Position numbers and translations under genes: made by a program. DNA of 46,670 nt, from the IMG/VR virus record IMGVR_UViG_3300021477_000001, positions 1-46,670 of that record; one strand, given 5' to 3'. Of this stretch, positions 29,568 through 38,405 are shown in pieces. The stretch comes from a virus. The notes below the pieces were generated by a model. It was not told the origin of the DNA, did not search any database, and worked only from the letters and a program-made list of their open reading frames with translations. Every line of letters starts with the position of its first letter. The first letter of the stretch is position 1.

Positions 29568-32039
29568 TGGTAAAGTTTCAGTTCCTGGAATATTTGGTCT
29601 TGAAGCAAGCTCCTTAGCACGCTTATCAATGGTATCTTGTAAATAACCTCGATAAACGTCCTCCGTCCAGCCTTGTTGTTTTCCTATCTTCTTAAACTCT
29701 TTTAAGAAAATCTTACCCCTATCTCCATAAAGCTCCTGAAGCCCCTCTTCAAGTTCGGGAGTAGAACGATTTAATAAATCCATCTTCCCAGCGATTTGAC
29801 GTGCTTGTTCTTCAAGGGAGGATTTCTGCTGGGTCCTCATGGACTCTTCTCGCTTTGCAGCGATCCTCTCACGAGCCTTAGCCCTGCGGGCTTCGATGGT
29901 ATCTTTGGTCATTCCCGTTCGGGCAGAGGGTTCTCTTCCACGGGCTTCCTCAGGTACTTTCGTAACAGTCGCCCGTCGTTCTGGTCCCATATATTGATCT
30001 ATCAACTGCTTCGCGGCCCGTCTTTCCACATCTTGATATCCGGGTTTCCCACTAGCCGCATCGAGTCGCTGAGTTGCGCTTTTATCTGCTAGGGCATTAT
30101 CAACTCCCTTTTTAATCATCGCTTCCATTAATTCATCATGACTTGGAAGCGGAGCTTCCTTTGGAACAAGTTTCTCAAGCGCGGGGCTTAGCCCTTTCGG
30201 ACTTCCAGAAGGGAGGGAACCAGCCGGATTAACCGTCGGAGGAGGTTGCGGCGTAGGGGCTCCACCCGACGGTCCCGGAGGGAGATTCGACGGACCGGCT
30301 GGTCTTTGTGGTCCTGGAGCTGGAGGACCTGAGGGACCTTTATTTCCTTGAAAACTCTCTGGCATTCCATAACGACCAGTTACTCCATCTGGACCTCCAA
30401 AATCTCTAATATCTCTTGCAGCATCCATACGATTCATAAAATCATCAAGCTTTATCGCGGTTCCCAAAGCCATAACATAATTGGCATACGGAATTCCAGC
30501 TGCGAAAGGTTTCATAGCTAAACCAGTTGCAACCATTGCAGGGCCGGTAACCGGAAGATGGCGCATAACTGCACCAAGTCTTCCACCTTTAACTCCCGTC
30601 TCAGATCCTCCCTCTGAAAGGTTAGCAAATCTTCTCACACGACCGAAGTCATTGACCGTATTTTTGAAGAAGTCCTTCGGAAGTCCGATATCGGATTCGA
30701 GATTCGCAAGTCTTCCCGCATTCGATTCCTTCGAAATAAAATTCCCATATTGAAGTCCGGTATCGTGGTCTTTTAACTGTTTTATGATTCCTCTCTGAAG
30801 ATTAGATAGCTTTTCAGTTTCCTCATTATATTCCATCCATTCTTTCAATCCCCCGATCTGCTTCGAAAGCCCTTCCGCATGATCGGTAAAAGAAGAATAC
30901 AAATCTCCAAGAACTGCTAAATCCTTCCCAGAAGCCCTGTCCTTAAGTTCTCCGATTATACTTCGAATATCCTTTATATTGCTTAAGGTTAGATTATTAC
31001 CATAATTTTCCGTAACAAGCTTTCGAACGGCAGTTGTTTCGGGAAGATATCCACCGCTTTGAAGTTCCTTAGCGTCTTTATCATTGATTGCCTGATCTAT
31101 TACATTTACGATAAGACCCTTTGGACTTGCTCCACCAGGATTCGCCGCTCGATCCTTGGCTAGAAGCCCGCTGACATTTCCTTCTATCGAAGCCTTTTTA
31201 GCTTTAATTGCAATTCCAAGAGCGCTATTATCCTGGGAGAGTCTTACCCCGGTTTTACCTACTTGAGTATCTTTCAAGTCATCTAGAACCTTATTCGAAG
31301 CTGCGATAATAGCATGTTTGGGGACTGCGCCTTTAAAATCCTCTACGGTTTTAACTCCCTTACCTTGAAGAGCTTCTGTTAACTTTCCAAGAGCAAAAAT
31401 CGTCCCGACCTCAGAACCAGCTCCACCGACGTCACCGGAGCGAGCTTGATTATATTTATCATTAAGCCAGGAACCCATAAATGGAATGTGAGCGAAAAGA
31501 AGCTTAGCATTAACATCTGCACTTTTCATCTCACTTCCAGTTTTCTTATACTCCTCATTTGCGGCCTTAGCCTCTTTTAGAATATCTTTTCTTTGTTCTA
31601 GAAATTCTGGCCAATGTTTATCAATATTTCCAAGAAGATCAATTAGATTTCCTTCTCCACGAGTCTCTCCGTGAGGGCCAGGAAAAACTGGATTCGCACC
31701 AACGATTCCATTTATGAAACCTTTTATTCCCTCACCGACCCCTTTTATCATATTACTAGGAGTAAATCCAGCCGCCCCGCCTTGATACGGTGGAACCGGA
31801 TTTGAACTCGAACTTGGTTGTTGAGGTGGAGCCTGAGGAGGAGCTTGAGGAGGTGGCTGCGCAGTAGGAGGCTTCTGTAAAGAAGGCTGTGCTGCTCGAA
31901 ACTTTGCCACGCCAGCAGCTACCTGCTGGGGATTTAGACCCGTCCCTTTGAGCTTAATCGTAGTCCCGTCTTTGAGCTTTACGGGAGTAAAACTCTGATC
32001 TTGATTTTGATTCGGAGTAACTGGAGGAGTCGTTGCCAT
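29559..32039 (-). CDS. Large ejection-type internal virion protein
   Basis: The 826-residue protein starts at ATG 32039 in TAATG overlap. It has a Pro/Gln-rich N-terminus (PPTAQPPPQAPPQAPPQQP), then long helices, a Gly/Ala-rich hydrophobic stretch (GPAMVATGLAMKPFAAGIPY, about 515-534), a Pro-rich linker and a very basic, helical C-terminus. This fits proteins carried inside the head and injected with DNA in podophages. No lytic transglycosylase motif is apparent. It is the first of three such genes by gene order from the late 3' end. Confidence 0.6.
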   Translation of the reverse strand: MATTPPVTPNQNQDQSFTPVKLKDGTTIKLKGTGLNPQQVAAGVAKFRAAQPSLQKPPTAQPPPQAPPQAPPQQPSSSSNPVPPYQGGAAGFTPSNMIKGVGEGIKGFINGIVGANPVFPGPHGETRGEGNLIDLLGNIDKHWPEFLEQRKDILKEAKAANEEYKKTGSEMKSADVNAKLLFAHIPFMGSWLNDKYNQARSGDVGGAGSEVGTIFALGKLTEALQGKGVKTVEDFKGAVPKHAIIAASNKVLDDLKDTQVGKTGVRLSQDNSALGIAIKAKKASIEGNVSGLLAKDRAANPGGASPKGLIVNVIDQAINDKDAKELQSGGYLPETTAVRKLVTENYGNNLTLSNIKDIRSIIGELKDRASGKDLAVLGDLYSSFTDHAEGLSKQIGGLKEWMEYNEETEKLSNLQRGIIKQLKDHDTGLQYGNFISKESNAGRLANLESDIGLPKDFFKNTVNDFGRVRRFANLSEGGSETGVKGGRLGAVMRHLPVTGPAMVATGLAMKPFAAGIPYANYVMALGTAIKLDDFMNRMDAARDIRDFGGPDGVTGRYGMPESFQGNKGPSGPPAPGPQRPAGPSNLPPGPSGGAPTPQPPPTVNPAGSLPSGSPKGLSPALEKLVPKEAPLPSHDELMEAMIKKGVDNALADKSATQRLDAASGKPGYQDVERRAAKQLIDQYMGPERRATVTKVPEEARGREPSARTGMTKDTIEARRAKARERIAAKREESMRTQQKSSLEEQARQIAGKMDLLNRSTPELEEGLQELYGDRGKIFLKEFKKIGKQQGWTEDVYRGYLQDTIDKRAKELASRPNIPGTETLPKN

Positions 32040-33361
32040 TATCTCTCCTGATAAACTCCATCAGGTCCCATAACGAATCCAGTATCGTTACCACCACCTG
32101 TTGGATCACTTGGAGGGGGAGCCTCAATTCCAGCGATCTTATAGGCTTGGGCTAAAGCCTGAGCAGGAGTTAATTCTCCATTTTGAATCTTTTGAAGTCC
32201 TTCTCCGTCCCACCATTTAAGAGCTTGAGTCAAACCGTTGAACTGAGTATCAGCTTGAAAAGCACCCGTCTTGGCATCCCCAGTTAATCCGATCCCTGCA
32301 AGAAACTTCGAAGTAACCCCAGATTCTTGTTTCTGAATTTCGGAATGAATTTTATTCTTCGTCGTCTGAGCGTCTTTCCAAGCTCCGTAAAGATCGGATC
32401 GTGCCGATTTAATCAAATTATTAACAGTTGAGCCGGGTAATCTTCCACCTTTATCGAAATACCTTGCGTGGGCCTTCGCTTCTTCCGCTAGAGCATTAAG
32501 CTGACTTATCTTCGCCTGAGATTCACGCTGTTGAAACGGAGTTAGAGCTTCCGTTTTCTTTGCCTCAGCTTCCGCCCTCGTAACTTCAGCTTTCGCACGG
32601 TCAGCTTCCGCTTGAGCAGCGGCCTTTTTAGCTTCCATCTCAGGTCCGATAGCAGCAGTTCTAGCCCGTGCTTCCTCCGCCTGAGCAGATTCCTTTCCAG
32701 CCATCGCTTGTTCAGTTGCGACTTTAGCCTGATTAAGATTCTGCGCGCTCTGCGCAGCTTGACTCGGTCCAGGTATAACCGCCCTTCCTGGCGGAGCTTG
32801 CTGTTGTTGACCTCTTCCTGAAACCATCTGTTGAATTTTCTGAAGCATGTTTTGTTTCTGAGTTATCTTCGATTGAGCCTTATTAATGCCGATAGCCTCC
32901 GGAGGTGGTTCCTCTGTAAGAGGCTGATAGTCGAGACCAGCTTTTAGAATCTTCCGAACTTTGTTATCATCAAGTAACCGATGAGCGCTCTCCTGATCGC
33001 CTGCGGCCAAAAACGAGTTTATCTGATTATAATACATTTCCGCTTCATTGACCTTTTTATCGTGGTTTCTCTTTTCAGCCGCATTAACGATCTGCGAAAT
33101 AATCCCTTGTCTATTCCCAAAGGTTCCTTCAAATCCTCTGGGAGTCGCAGGTGAAAGTTGCGGAGCAGTGCCTTGCGGTTGAACCTGCGGTTGCTGTTGT
33201 TGCGGAGCTTGTTGAGGTTGAGCCGAAGGCTGTTGAGGCATGACCGGAGGTGTCCCAGAAGGCATCCCTCCCTGCGGAGGCCCTCCCTGAGGCATAATCC
33301 CACCTCTCCGCGCTAACAACGCCATCAAGATTTGTTTTGGATCAACCGCATTAGTTGACAT
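32039..33361 (-). CDS. Ejection-type protein with long coiled coil
   Basis: The 440-residue protein has a Gln/Pro-rich N-terminus (PQQQQPQVQPQGTAP) and long Ala/Glu/Lys helices between about 200 and 290 (EAKKAAAQAEADRAKAEVTR), a clear coiled coil. A short folded C-terminus follows. It matches no enzyme family I recognise. Composition, length and location next to two similar proteins fit a podovirus internal or ejection protein. The ATG follows GGAG. Confidence 0.6.
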   Translation of the reverse strand: MSTNAVDPKQILMALLARRGGIMPQGGPPQGGMPSGTPPVMPQQPSAQPQQAPQQQQPQVQPQGTAPQLSPATPRGFEGTFGNRQGIISQIVNAAEKRNHDKKVNEAEMYYNQINSFLAAGDQESAHRLLDDNKVRKILKAGLDYQPLTEEPPPEAIGINKAQSKITQKQNMLQKIQQMVSGRGQQQQAPPGRAVIPGPSQAAQSAQNLNQAKVATEQAMAGKESAQAEEARARTAAIGPEMEAKKAAAQAEADRAKAEVTRAEAEAKKTEALTPFQQRESQAKISQLNALAEEAKAHARYFDKGGRLPGSTVNNLIKSARSDLYGAWKDAQTTKNKIHSEIQKQESGVTSKFLAGIGLTGDAKTGAFQADTQFNGLTQALKWWDGEGLQKIQNGELTPAQALAQAYKIAGIEAPPPSDPTGGGNDTGFVMGPDGVYQER

Positions 33362-33370
33362 TTAGTTCTC

Positions 33371-34459
33371 CTAAATAATTGATCCAATTCCGCTCATGAT
33401 ATTGTTAAACGCTTGCGACAAACTCTGAGTGTTGACGGTCCCAGGAGCAGCAGCGGCGCTCTGGCCCATTAGCTGCCATAAAGGATTATTCTGCGGTTGA
33501 GTGTAGTTAAATTCATTTAACATATTTTGAATCGAACCTTGTTGAAGATTCTGAAGTCCAGTCCCGAACTGATTAGCTTCGCTTTGAATCCCTTGTCCTG
33601 CGGACAACATTCGGTTCATTGCGTTTTCTTGCGCGGTCGCGGTCGCTTGTGTTAACTGGGCATTCTGTGTAGCGGTAACGCCTTGTTCATAATTCTGCAT
33701 GGCGTTGCCGAATTCACTCCCACCTAACGCCCCTCCGAAGGCAAACTGCTCCTTTAGATCCGCTTGATTCTGTTGAATGTTTTGTTGCTCAGAACCAATC
33801 ATCGCTTGCCACGCGGCCGTCTGATCTACGGGATCACCGGTCGTAGCCATTTGATTCAGTGAATTCGCTCCAGGAACACTCGTATTCTGACCTGAGAGAA
33901 ACCCTTGAATATCCTGAAGCGTAGAGTTTAATGGTGCATTTAGCTGCCCAGCTCCAGTAGTTCCTCCGCCCGGAAGCGCCGTTTGAAGGTTAAAACCAGG
34001 CATTCCTGTCCCTAACAATTGTTGCATCGTGTTATAAAACTGTTGGGTATATCCTGGATCATATGTCGGAACCATATGATACGTATTCGTATTCGGAACT
34101 TCATTGGCTGAGCCAGGGGCTCCTACGATGTAATTTAATGGAGATCCGTTATTCATAACCGGATTCGTTATCGGAGATGATCCCGGAAGCTGTCCTGGAG
34201 TCGGGACAGTTCCAGGAGTTCCAACCCCACCGCTTCCAGCAGGTGAACCTCCGGGTAGAGTAACTGGTCCGGTAATATTTCCTGTCCCACTTTGTGATGA
34301 AGTCGACGGAGTTCCTGGATAGCTCATAAATTGATTTGAGCCCATTCCAGGAAGAGTCAAAAGACCAGAGCTAATATTCCCAGTTCCACTCTGCATCCCA
34401 CTTCCGCTTCCGAAAAGCCCAGAAAGACTTTCTACTGTTCCAGCGTTGGATGTGGCCAT
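33371..34459 (-). CDS. Gly/Ser/Gln-rich ejection-type protein
   Basis: The 362-residue protein has a low-complexity Gly/Ser/Pro-rich N-terminal half with repeated SGTGN motifs, and a Gln/Asn/Ala-rich helical C-terminal half (QNIQQNQADLKEQFAFGGAL). Such composition is typical of P22-type ejection proteins (gp7-like). The ATG at 34459 follows the HNH stop by one base (TAAAATG) without a ribosome site. Virion location is inferred. Confidence 0.55.
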   Translation of the reverse strand: MATSNAGTVESLSGLFGSGSGMQSGTGNISSGLLTLPGMGSNQFMSYPGTPSTSSQSGTGNITGPVTLPGGSPAGSGGVGTPGTVPTPGQLPGSSPITNPVMNNGSPLNYIVGAPGSANEVPNTNTYHMVPTYDPGYTQQFYNTMQQLLGTGMPGFNLQTALPGGGTTGAGQLNAPLNSTLQDIQGFLSGQNTSVPGANSLNQMATTGDPVDQTAAWQAMIGSEQQNIQQNQADLKEQFAFGGALGGSEFGNAMQNYEQGVTATQNAQLTQATATAQENAMNRMLSAGQGIQSEANQFGTGLQNLQQGSIQNMLNEFNYTQPQNNPLWQLMGQSAAAAPGTVNTQSLSQAFNNIMSGIGSII

Positions 34460-34460
34460 T

Positions 34461-34916
34461 TTAAGCTACCTTCCATTCTAGAGAATCCAGAAGACGCTTC
34501 TCATCCTCTCGTTCTCTTTCATGTGGGCAGTAACCTCTCATACCAAGAGAGAAATTGCAGTTTATACACAAAACTCGATAGGATTTAGTGATATCAATTC
34601 CATTTTTCCTCTCGTCTAGGATATGTCTATAAAGAGTAAAATCGTACATTCCCTTTTCATGTGATTTTCTTCCGTTAATATGATCTAGTGTAAGAAACTC
34701 ATCTCTAATCTCACCGCAGCACTGACATAAAGGTTTATTATTTCCACAGAGAAGAACGAAAACCATCCTTCTCATATTAGCGGTATTAGTTTTCTGATAA
34801 TCGTGCATACATATCTTGCACCAAATTTTATGTCTTTTTCTATTAGCTCGATCTAACTGACTCTTAAAATAGTCTTCGTCAGGTTTATTTACATTACATC
34901 TACCGCAAATGTTCAT
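34461..34916 (-). CDS. HNH endonuclease (probable homing endonuclease)
   Basis: The ATG at 34916 overlaps the adaptor stop (ATGA); the longer frame has no support. The 151-residue protein has a zinc site CGRC plus CKIC at the N-terminus, a CQCCGEIRDEFLTLDHINGR core with the HNH catalytic His (LDHING), and CINCN plus a final Cys-free end. It is a free-standing HNH protein, typical of homing elements in phage late regions. It sits between adaptor and ejection genes. Confidence 0.8.
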   Translation of the reverse strand: MNICGRCNVNKPDEDYFKSQLDRANRKRHKIWCKICMHDYQKTNTANMRRMVFVLLCGNNKPLCQCCGEIRDEFLTLDHINGRKSHEKGMYDFTLYRHILDERKNGIDITKSYRVLCINCNFSLGMRGYCPHEREREDEKRLLDSLEWKVA

Positions 34917-35668
34917 TGTGCCCCCCAAACGTAAGGCCGCCTTATATAAGACAGGCGGGATTCTTGTCTCCATTGTTCTTTTCTACGTTTACGCTTCGCG
35001 TGAAATAAAAGCCCTGGTTGATTCTTATTATCTGGATCACCATAAAGAAATGTGTGAACGGAAGCGGCTTTCTCATATTCCATTAACTCTTGAAACCCTC
35101 TTTGAACGGCGGCCCAAATGAGAATCTCATTCCAATCTCTTGGAAGGAGGATTAGTGTTTGAGCTAAAACATTATCATTTATGGGATGCATCCGACAGAG
35201 ACGGGCCTGAACTTGGTAATTTTTATCTGGAATCGGGTTAAATCCAATGGTTCCACCAAATCTATACCATTCTGTCGGAATAGAAAAAACTGGTTGAAAC
35301 TTATCCGTTTTCTGATAATGTGAAACATCGAGCTTCCTTCGATCGTTATTCGCAGGATAGTCGATCCAGATTAGAATATCCAAAAACGCATTATTAACAT
35401 CCCCTCCTGGGATTAAGCTCGCTTCGGGATATTCTTGAATCGCCGTCGAAAGACTATTACCTCCGGTTAAATTGAACAAAGGTCCGAGTTCCTCAAGTTC
35501 TTGGAAGTCGTCTCGATAGTCTGGATTTGAGGCTATTTCTAACAACGAATCCCGAATCCAAATCGCTGCGCGGGCGGTGTCCGTTGTTCGATTCTCACAT
35601 CGAATGAGAACCTCAGGAACTAGATCATTTATATAGAACTGAATCCCACTTGGAGTTAAAACTGGCAT
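34913..35668 (-). CDS. Probable head-tail adaptor
   Basis: The 251-residue protein resembles podovirus adaptor proteins that sit under the portal. It has an N-terminal helical part, a beta-like domain with SIPTEWYRFGGTIGFNPIP, then LLPRDWNEILIWAAVQRGFQ and a basic tail (AKRKRRKEQWRQESRL). The LLPRDWxxxLxxxAAxR motif is typical of the gp4-like adaptors. The ATG follows GGAG. Family assignment is by motif memory, not a search. Confidence 0.6.
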   Translation of the reverse strand: MPVLTPSGIQFYINDLVPEVLIRCENRTTDTARAAIWIRDSLLEIASNPDYRDDFQELEELGPLFNLTGGNSLSTAIQEYPEASLIPGGDVNNAFLDILIWIDYPANNDRRKLDVSHYQKTDKFQPVFSIPTEWYRFGGTIGFNPIPDKNYQVQARLCRMHPINDNVLAQTLILLPRDWNEILIWAAVQRGFQELMEYEKAASVHTFLYGDPDNKNQPGLLFHAKRKRRKEQWRQESRLSYIRRPYVWGAQ

Positions 35669-35676
35669 TTAATCTC

Positions 35677-37245
35677 CTATGGCCAAATAATCGAAGATGG
35701 CATAATACCACCAGTCCCAGAAGGAGCATTTATCGCACCGACGGTCCAAGCTCCACTTGGGGGGCGGCCATTTCCATTAATATCAGAACAAAGAGGGATA
35801 AGGTTCCCACTACAAAGACTCGTTAAATTAACTCCAACACCGATGAGCCCCGAACCAGCGTTAGGAACTCCTGTACTACTATTAACTCCAAGACTGGTCA
35901 ACTTATTTCCATGCGAATCTCCTCCACATGAGGATTGCCAATTAGCAAACGTCGCATCGTTCGTAGCCCCACAGACCCAAGGGGAATTTCCGCTAGTCCC
36001 GATAGCACCATAAAAGTTATAATCTAAAGTCGTAAACGTAGCCGTCGAACCTGTTACAACGTATTGGCCGTAATTTTCTGTAGCATTATTCTCAGAGATA
36101 ATAGTAGTACCATAATAATCAATCGCCTCAACATTGCTACCAGTGGTAGAACATCCAAGAAACGTATTATCAGCAAATAGCGAGAATCCAGAGCCAGAAT
36201 TTTGAGTTCTGGTAGTTATTGGAGGATTTGAATTAAGACATTGTTGAATGGCAACATTATTAAAAACATTCAAACTCGCTGGAGGAGCTACCTCGATAAA
36301 AAGGAAATTTGATGTCGTACAGCAGGTACCCCAATTCCCATCTGAACGATTGTTATAAATATATGTTCCAGTAGAATCCGAAGACGTGTTCATATAACTG
36401 TGAACACAGTTATGATGAAAAACATTTCCAGTTGTATCCCAATTTGAACCGTCATGGCAATGATTATTGTTAAAAAATAGTGTGCGAGTACCATTTCCAC
36501 TATACTCAAGTGCCCAGTTATTATGCCATAGCTCGTTGTTATAAATTTTAATCGTTGTCGAATTAAAATGCTCCATAGAGATAGCGTTTCCAGTATCGTG
36601 TATATCATTATCGTGTATTAATATATTTCCGGTACAAGCAGTAGCTGCCGATGAGCATTGAAAAATGAAACTTCCACTATCTGCACTAGATGTGCTGTCA
36701 GACATGGACGTATGCTGATAAAGATTACGAATAATTAGATTACGAATCTCAATATCATGGCATCCGGAACAACCCTCAAACGCTTGAGTAGTTACCGACT
36801 GATGAGCAAGTCCTGATCCATTAGCTGTAGCTTCAACAATTCCTGTTATCCCAGAAGGATATCCTGTGGGATTAGCAGCCTCAGTAGTGTAGCAAGTAGT
36901 CCCTGGACCACATGGTGTCCCACCATCGAAAAGAAGATACCCCTGGCTATTGACATTAATAAGAGGTCCAAACGCAGCACTTACTGCGGATGCTAGTTCC
37001 CACTTAAATATGAGTGGATTCCCTAACGAACCAGATCCAAGTATTGAAAAAGGACCGACAAATCCACAAAGATGAATTGTGTTTCCACCAATCTCTTCTC
37101 CTACTGTTAGAGAGCTTACTGCCCTTGCATCTAAACAATCTGCTCCAGTATTACCACCAGCAGAGGACTGGGCAACATAGATATTAGCCGCCATCGCTGG
37201 GGTAGCAATGAATAGTAAAATTAGAATAATAAATTTCAACCTCAT
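35677..37245 (-). CDS. Exported Cys-rich parallel beta-helix protein
   Basis: The 522-residue protein starts in an ATGA overlap and begins with a Sec signal peptide (MRLKFIILILLFIATPAMAA, AxA cleavage). Residues about 170-440 show repeated short strands with stacked Asn and hydrophobics (ILIHDNDIHDTGNAISMEHF, TTIKIYNNELWHNN), as in right-handed beta-helix lyases and tailspikes. I count 18 Cys in the mature part. Such cysteines and an export signal are unexpected for a cytoplasmically assembled virion protein. It may be a secreted depolymerase or a surface-acting factor. Confidence 0.7.
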   Translation of the reverse strand: MRLKFIILILLFIATPAMAANIYVAQSSAGGNTGADCLDARAVSSLTVGEEIGGNTIHLCGFVGPFSILGSGSLGNPLIFKWELASAVSAAFGPLINVNSQGYLLFDGGTPCGPGTTCYTTEAANPTGYPSGITGIVEATANGSGLAHQSVTTQAFEGCSGCHDIEIRNLIIRNLYQHTSMSDSTSSADSGSFIFQCSSAATACTGNILIHDNDIHDTGNAISMEHFNSTTIKIYNNELWHNNWALEYSGNGTRTLFFNNNHCHDGSNWDTTGNVFHHNCVHSYMNTSSDSTGTYIYNNRSDGNWGTCCTTSNFLFIEVAPPASLNVFNNVAIQQCLNSNPPITTRTQNSGSGFSLFADNTFLGCSTTGSNVEAIDYYGTTIISENNATENYGQYVVTGSTATFTTLDYNFYGAIGTSGNSPWVCGATNDATFANWQSSCGGDSHGNKLTSLGVNSSTGVPNAGSGLIGVGVNLTSLCSGNLIPLCSDINGNGRPPSGAWTVGAINAPSGTGGIMPSSIIWP

Positions 37246-38405
37246 CTTAGACCTCTACAGTTAATAGTCGCAGCGCCAGGAGTAATCGAACCGCTTGTAT
37301 CGTTTATTTGATCGACATTTATCGTATTCGTAGAAACCCAAGTTTTAAGTGAAAGCCCTCCACTAGCGGAAGGAGCATAACCAACAACCGCATTTGTGTC
37401 ACTATTAAAGGAGCATGAAATGGAATCAGTCGAAGTACTAAGTCCGGTACAAGTAAGGGTATTTGTTGCACGCGCCCCAGAACCTATAGCCCCAGTTGTT
37501 AGAGCTATCTGACCGCTACAAATCTCATTCGCAACATTAATCCACGCAGTTCCCTCAGGAGCTCCTAAACCAGCAATTCCAAGAGCCTGCCCAAGGGCAG
37601 TCGGGTTAGCTGTTGGAAGGGCAACCCCATTAGGACTCCCTGCTGTAGCTGCTACTGTCCAGCAAAAACTTCCAGAAGATCCACCTTGGTAACAGGTTTG
37701 AGCAGAATTTCCACCGTCGTTACGAATTGTAAGAGTATTAGGAATAGAAAAACTCGTTTGAGTTCCTGTAGAAGAATTCCAAGTCCAATGAAGCTCTCTG
37801 GATCCTCCGGTTAATAAATCTTGAACCGTCCAGTTATCAGTGACAGAAGAAGATCCGTTCCAGACATTTCCTGTTAATTGAATTACAGGAGAACTTTGAT
37901 TAAGAATATTAGTTGCTAAAATCGGGTTATTAAGAAAAAGAGTAGAACCATTCCACGTAAAGTTTCCGCTCGAACTTACGGTATTAACTCCACTCCCGAC
38001 AGCAACTTGGTTATTTGCAACCGAACCTCCAATCGTACCTCCTCCACCTCCGCCAAGTGTAACTTGATTACAAGTTCCATTAACTCCAGCTCCCGTTATG
38101 CAGACGGTATAATTGCCGCTTGCGGCAATGAAATTAAAATTTCCATTCGCATCCGCGTTAAATGGATTTGAAATCGAATTGGTTAAAGCGAAATTACTAA
38201 AAAGCGTACCTCCAAGTGCAGGAGCACAGGGAGGAGGACTCGTCCATCCGCTAGCGCAGACCGTTATTAAAGCGGAAGCAACGACACGAACATTTCCGTT
38301 TGAATTATAGAAGGCAATATCGTGATAGGCTACGCCCTGAGCGTTCGCTTTTGAAGCGAAGCTTAGAAGTGTTAAGAATGTAAACAGATATAAAATCTTT
38401 TTCAT
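37242..38405 (-). CDS. Exported Cys-rich protein, beta-rich
   Basis: The start is ATG 38405 in a TAATG overlap, after GAGG. The 387-residue product begins with a Sec signal peptide (MKKILYLFTFLTLLSFASKA, then NAQ). The mature part has a carboxypeptidase-regulatory-like beta-sandwich (NPFNADANGNFNFIAASGNY), a Gly-rich linker and a beta-rich C-terminus, with 10 cysteines by my count. The middle resembles fibre-type repeats. Domain order suggests an exported surface-active protein. Confidence 0.65.
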   Translation of the reverse strand: MKKILYLFTFLTLLSFASKANAQGVAYHDIAFYNSNGNVRVVASALITVCASGWTSPPPCAPALGGTLFSNFALTNSISNPFNADANGNFNFIAASGNYTVCITGAGVNGTCNQVTLGGGGGGTIGGSVANNQVAVGSGVNTVSSSGNFTWNGSTLFLNNPILATNILNQSSPVIQLTGNVWNGSSSVTDNWTVQDLLTGGSRELHWTWNSSTGTQTSFSIPNTLTIRNDGGNSAQTCYQGGSSGSFCWTVAATAGSPNGVALPTANPTALGQALGIAGLGAPEGTAWINVANEICSGQIALTTGAIGSGARATNTLTCTGLSTSTDSISCSFNSDTNAVVGYAPSASGGLSLKTWVSTNTINVDQINDTSGSITPGAATINCRGLR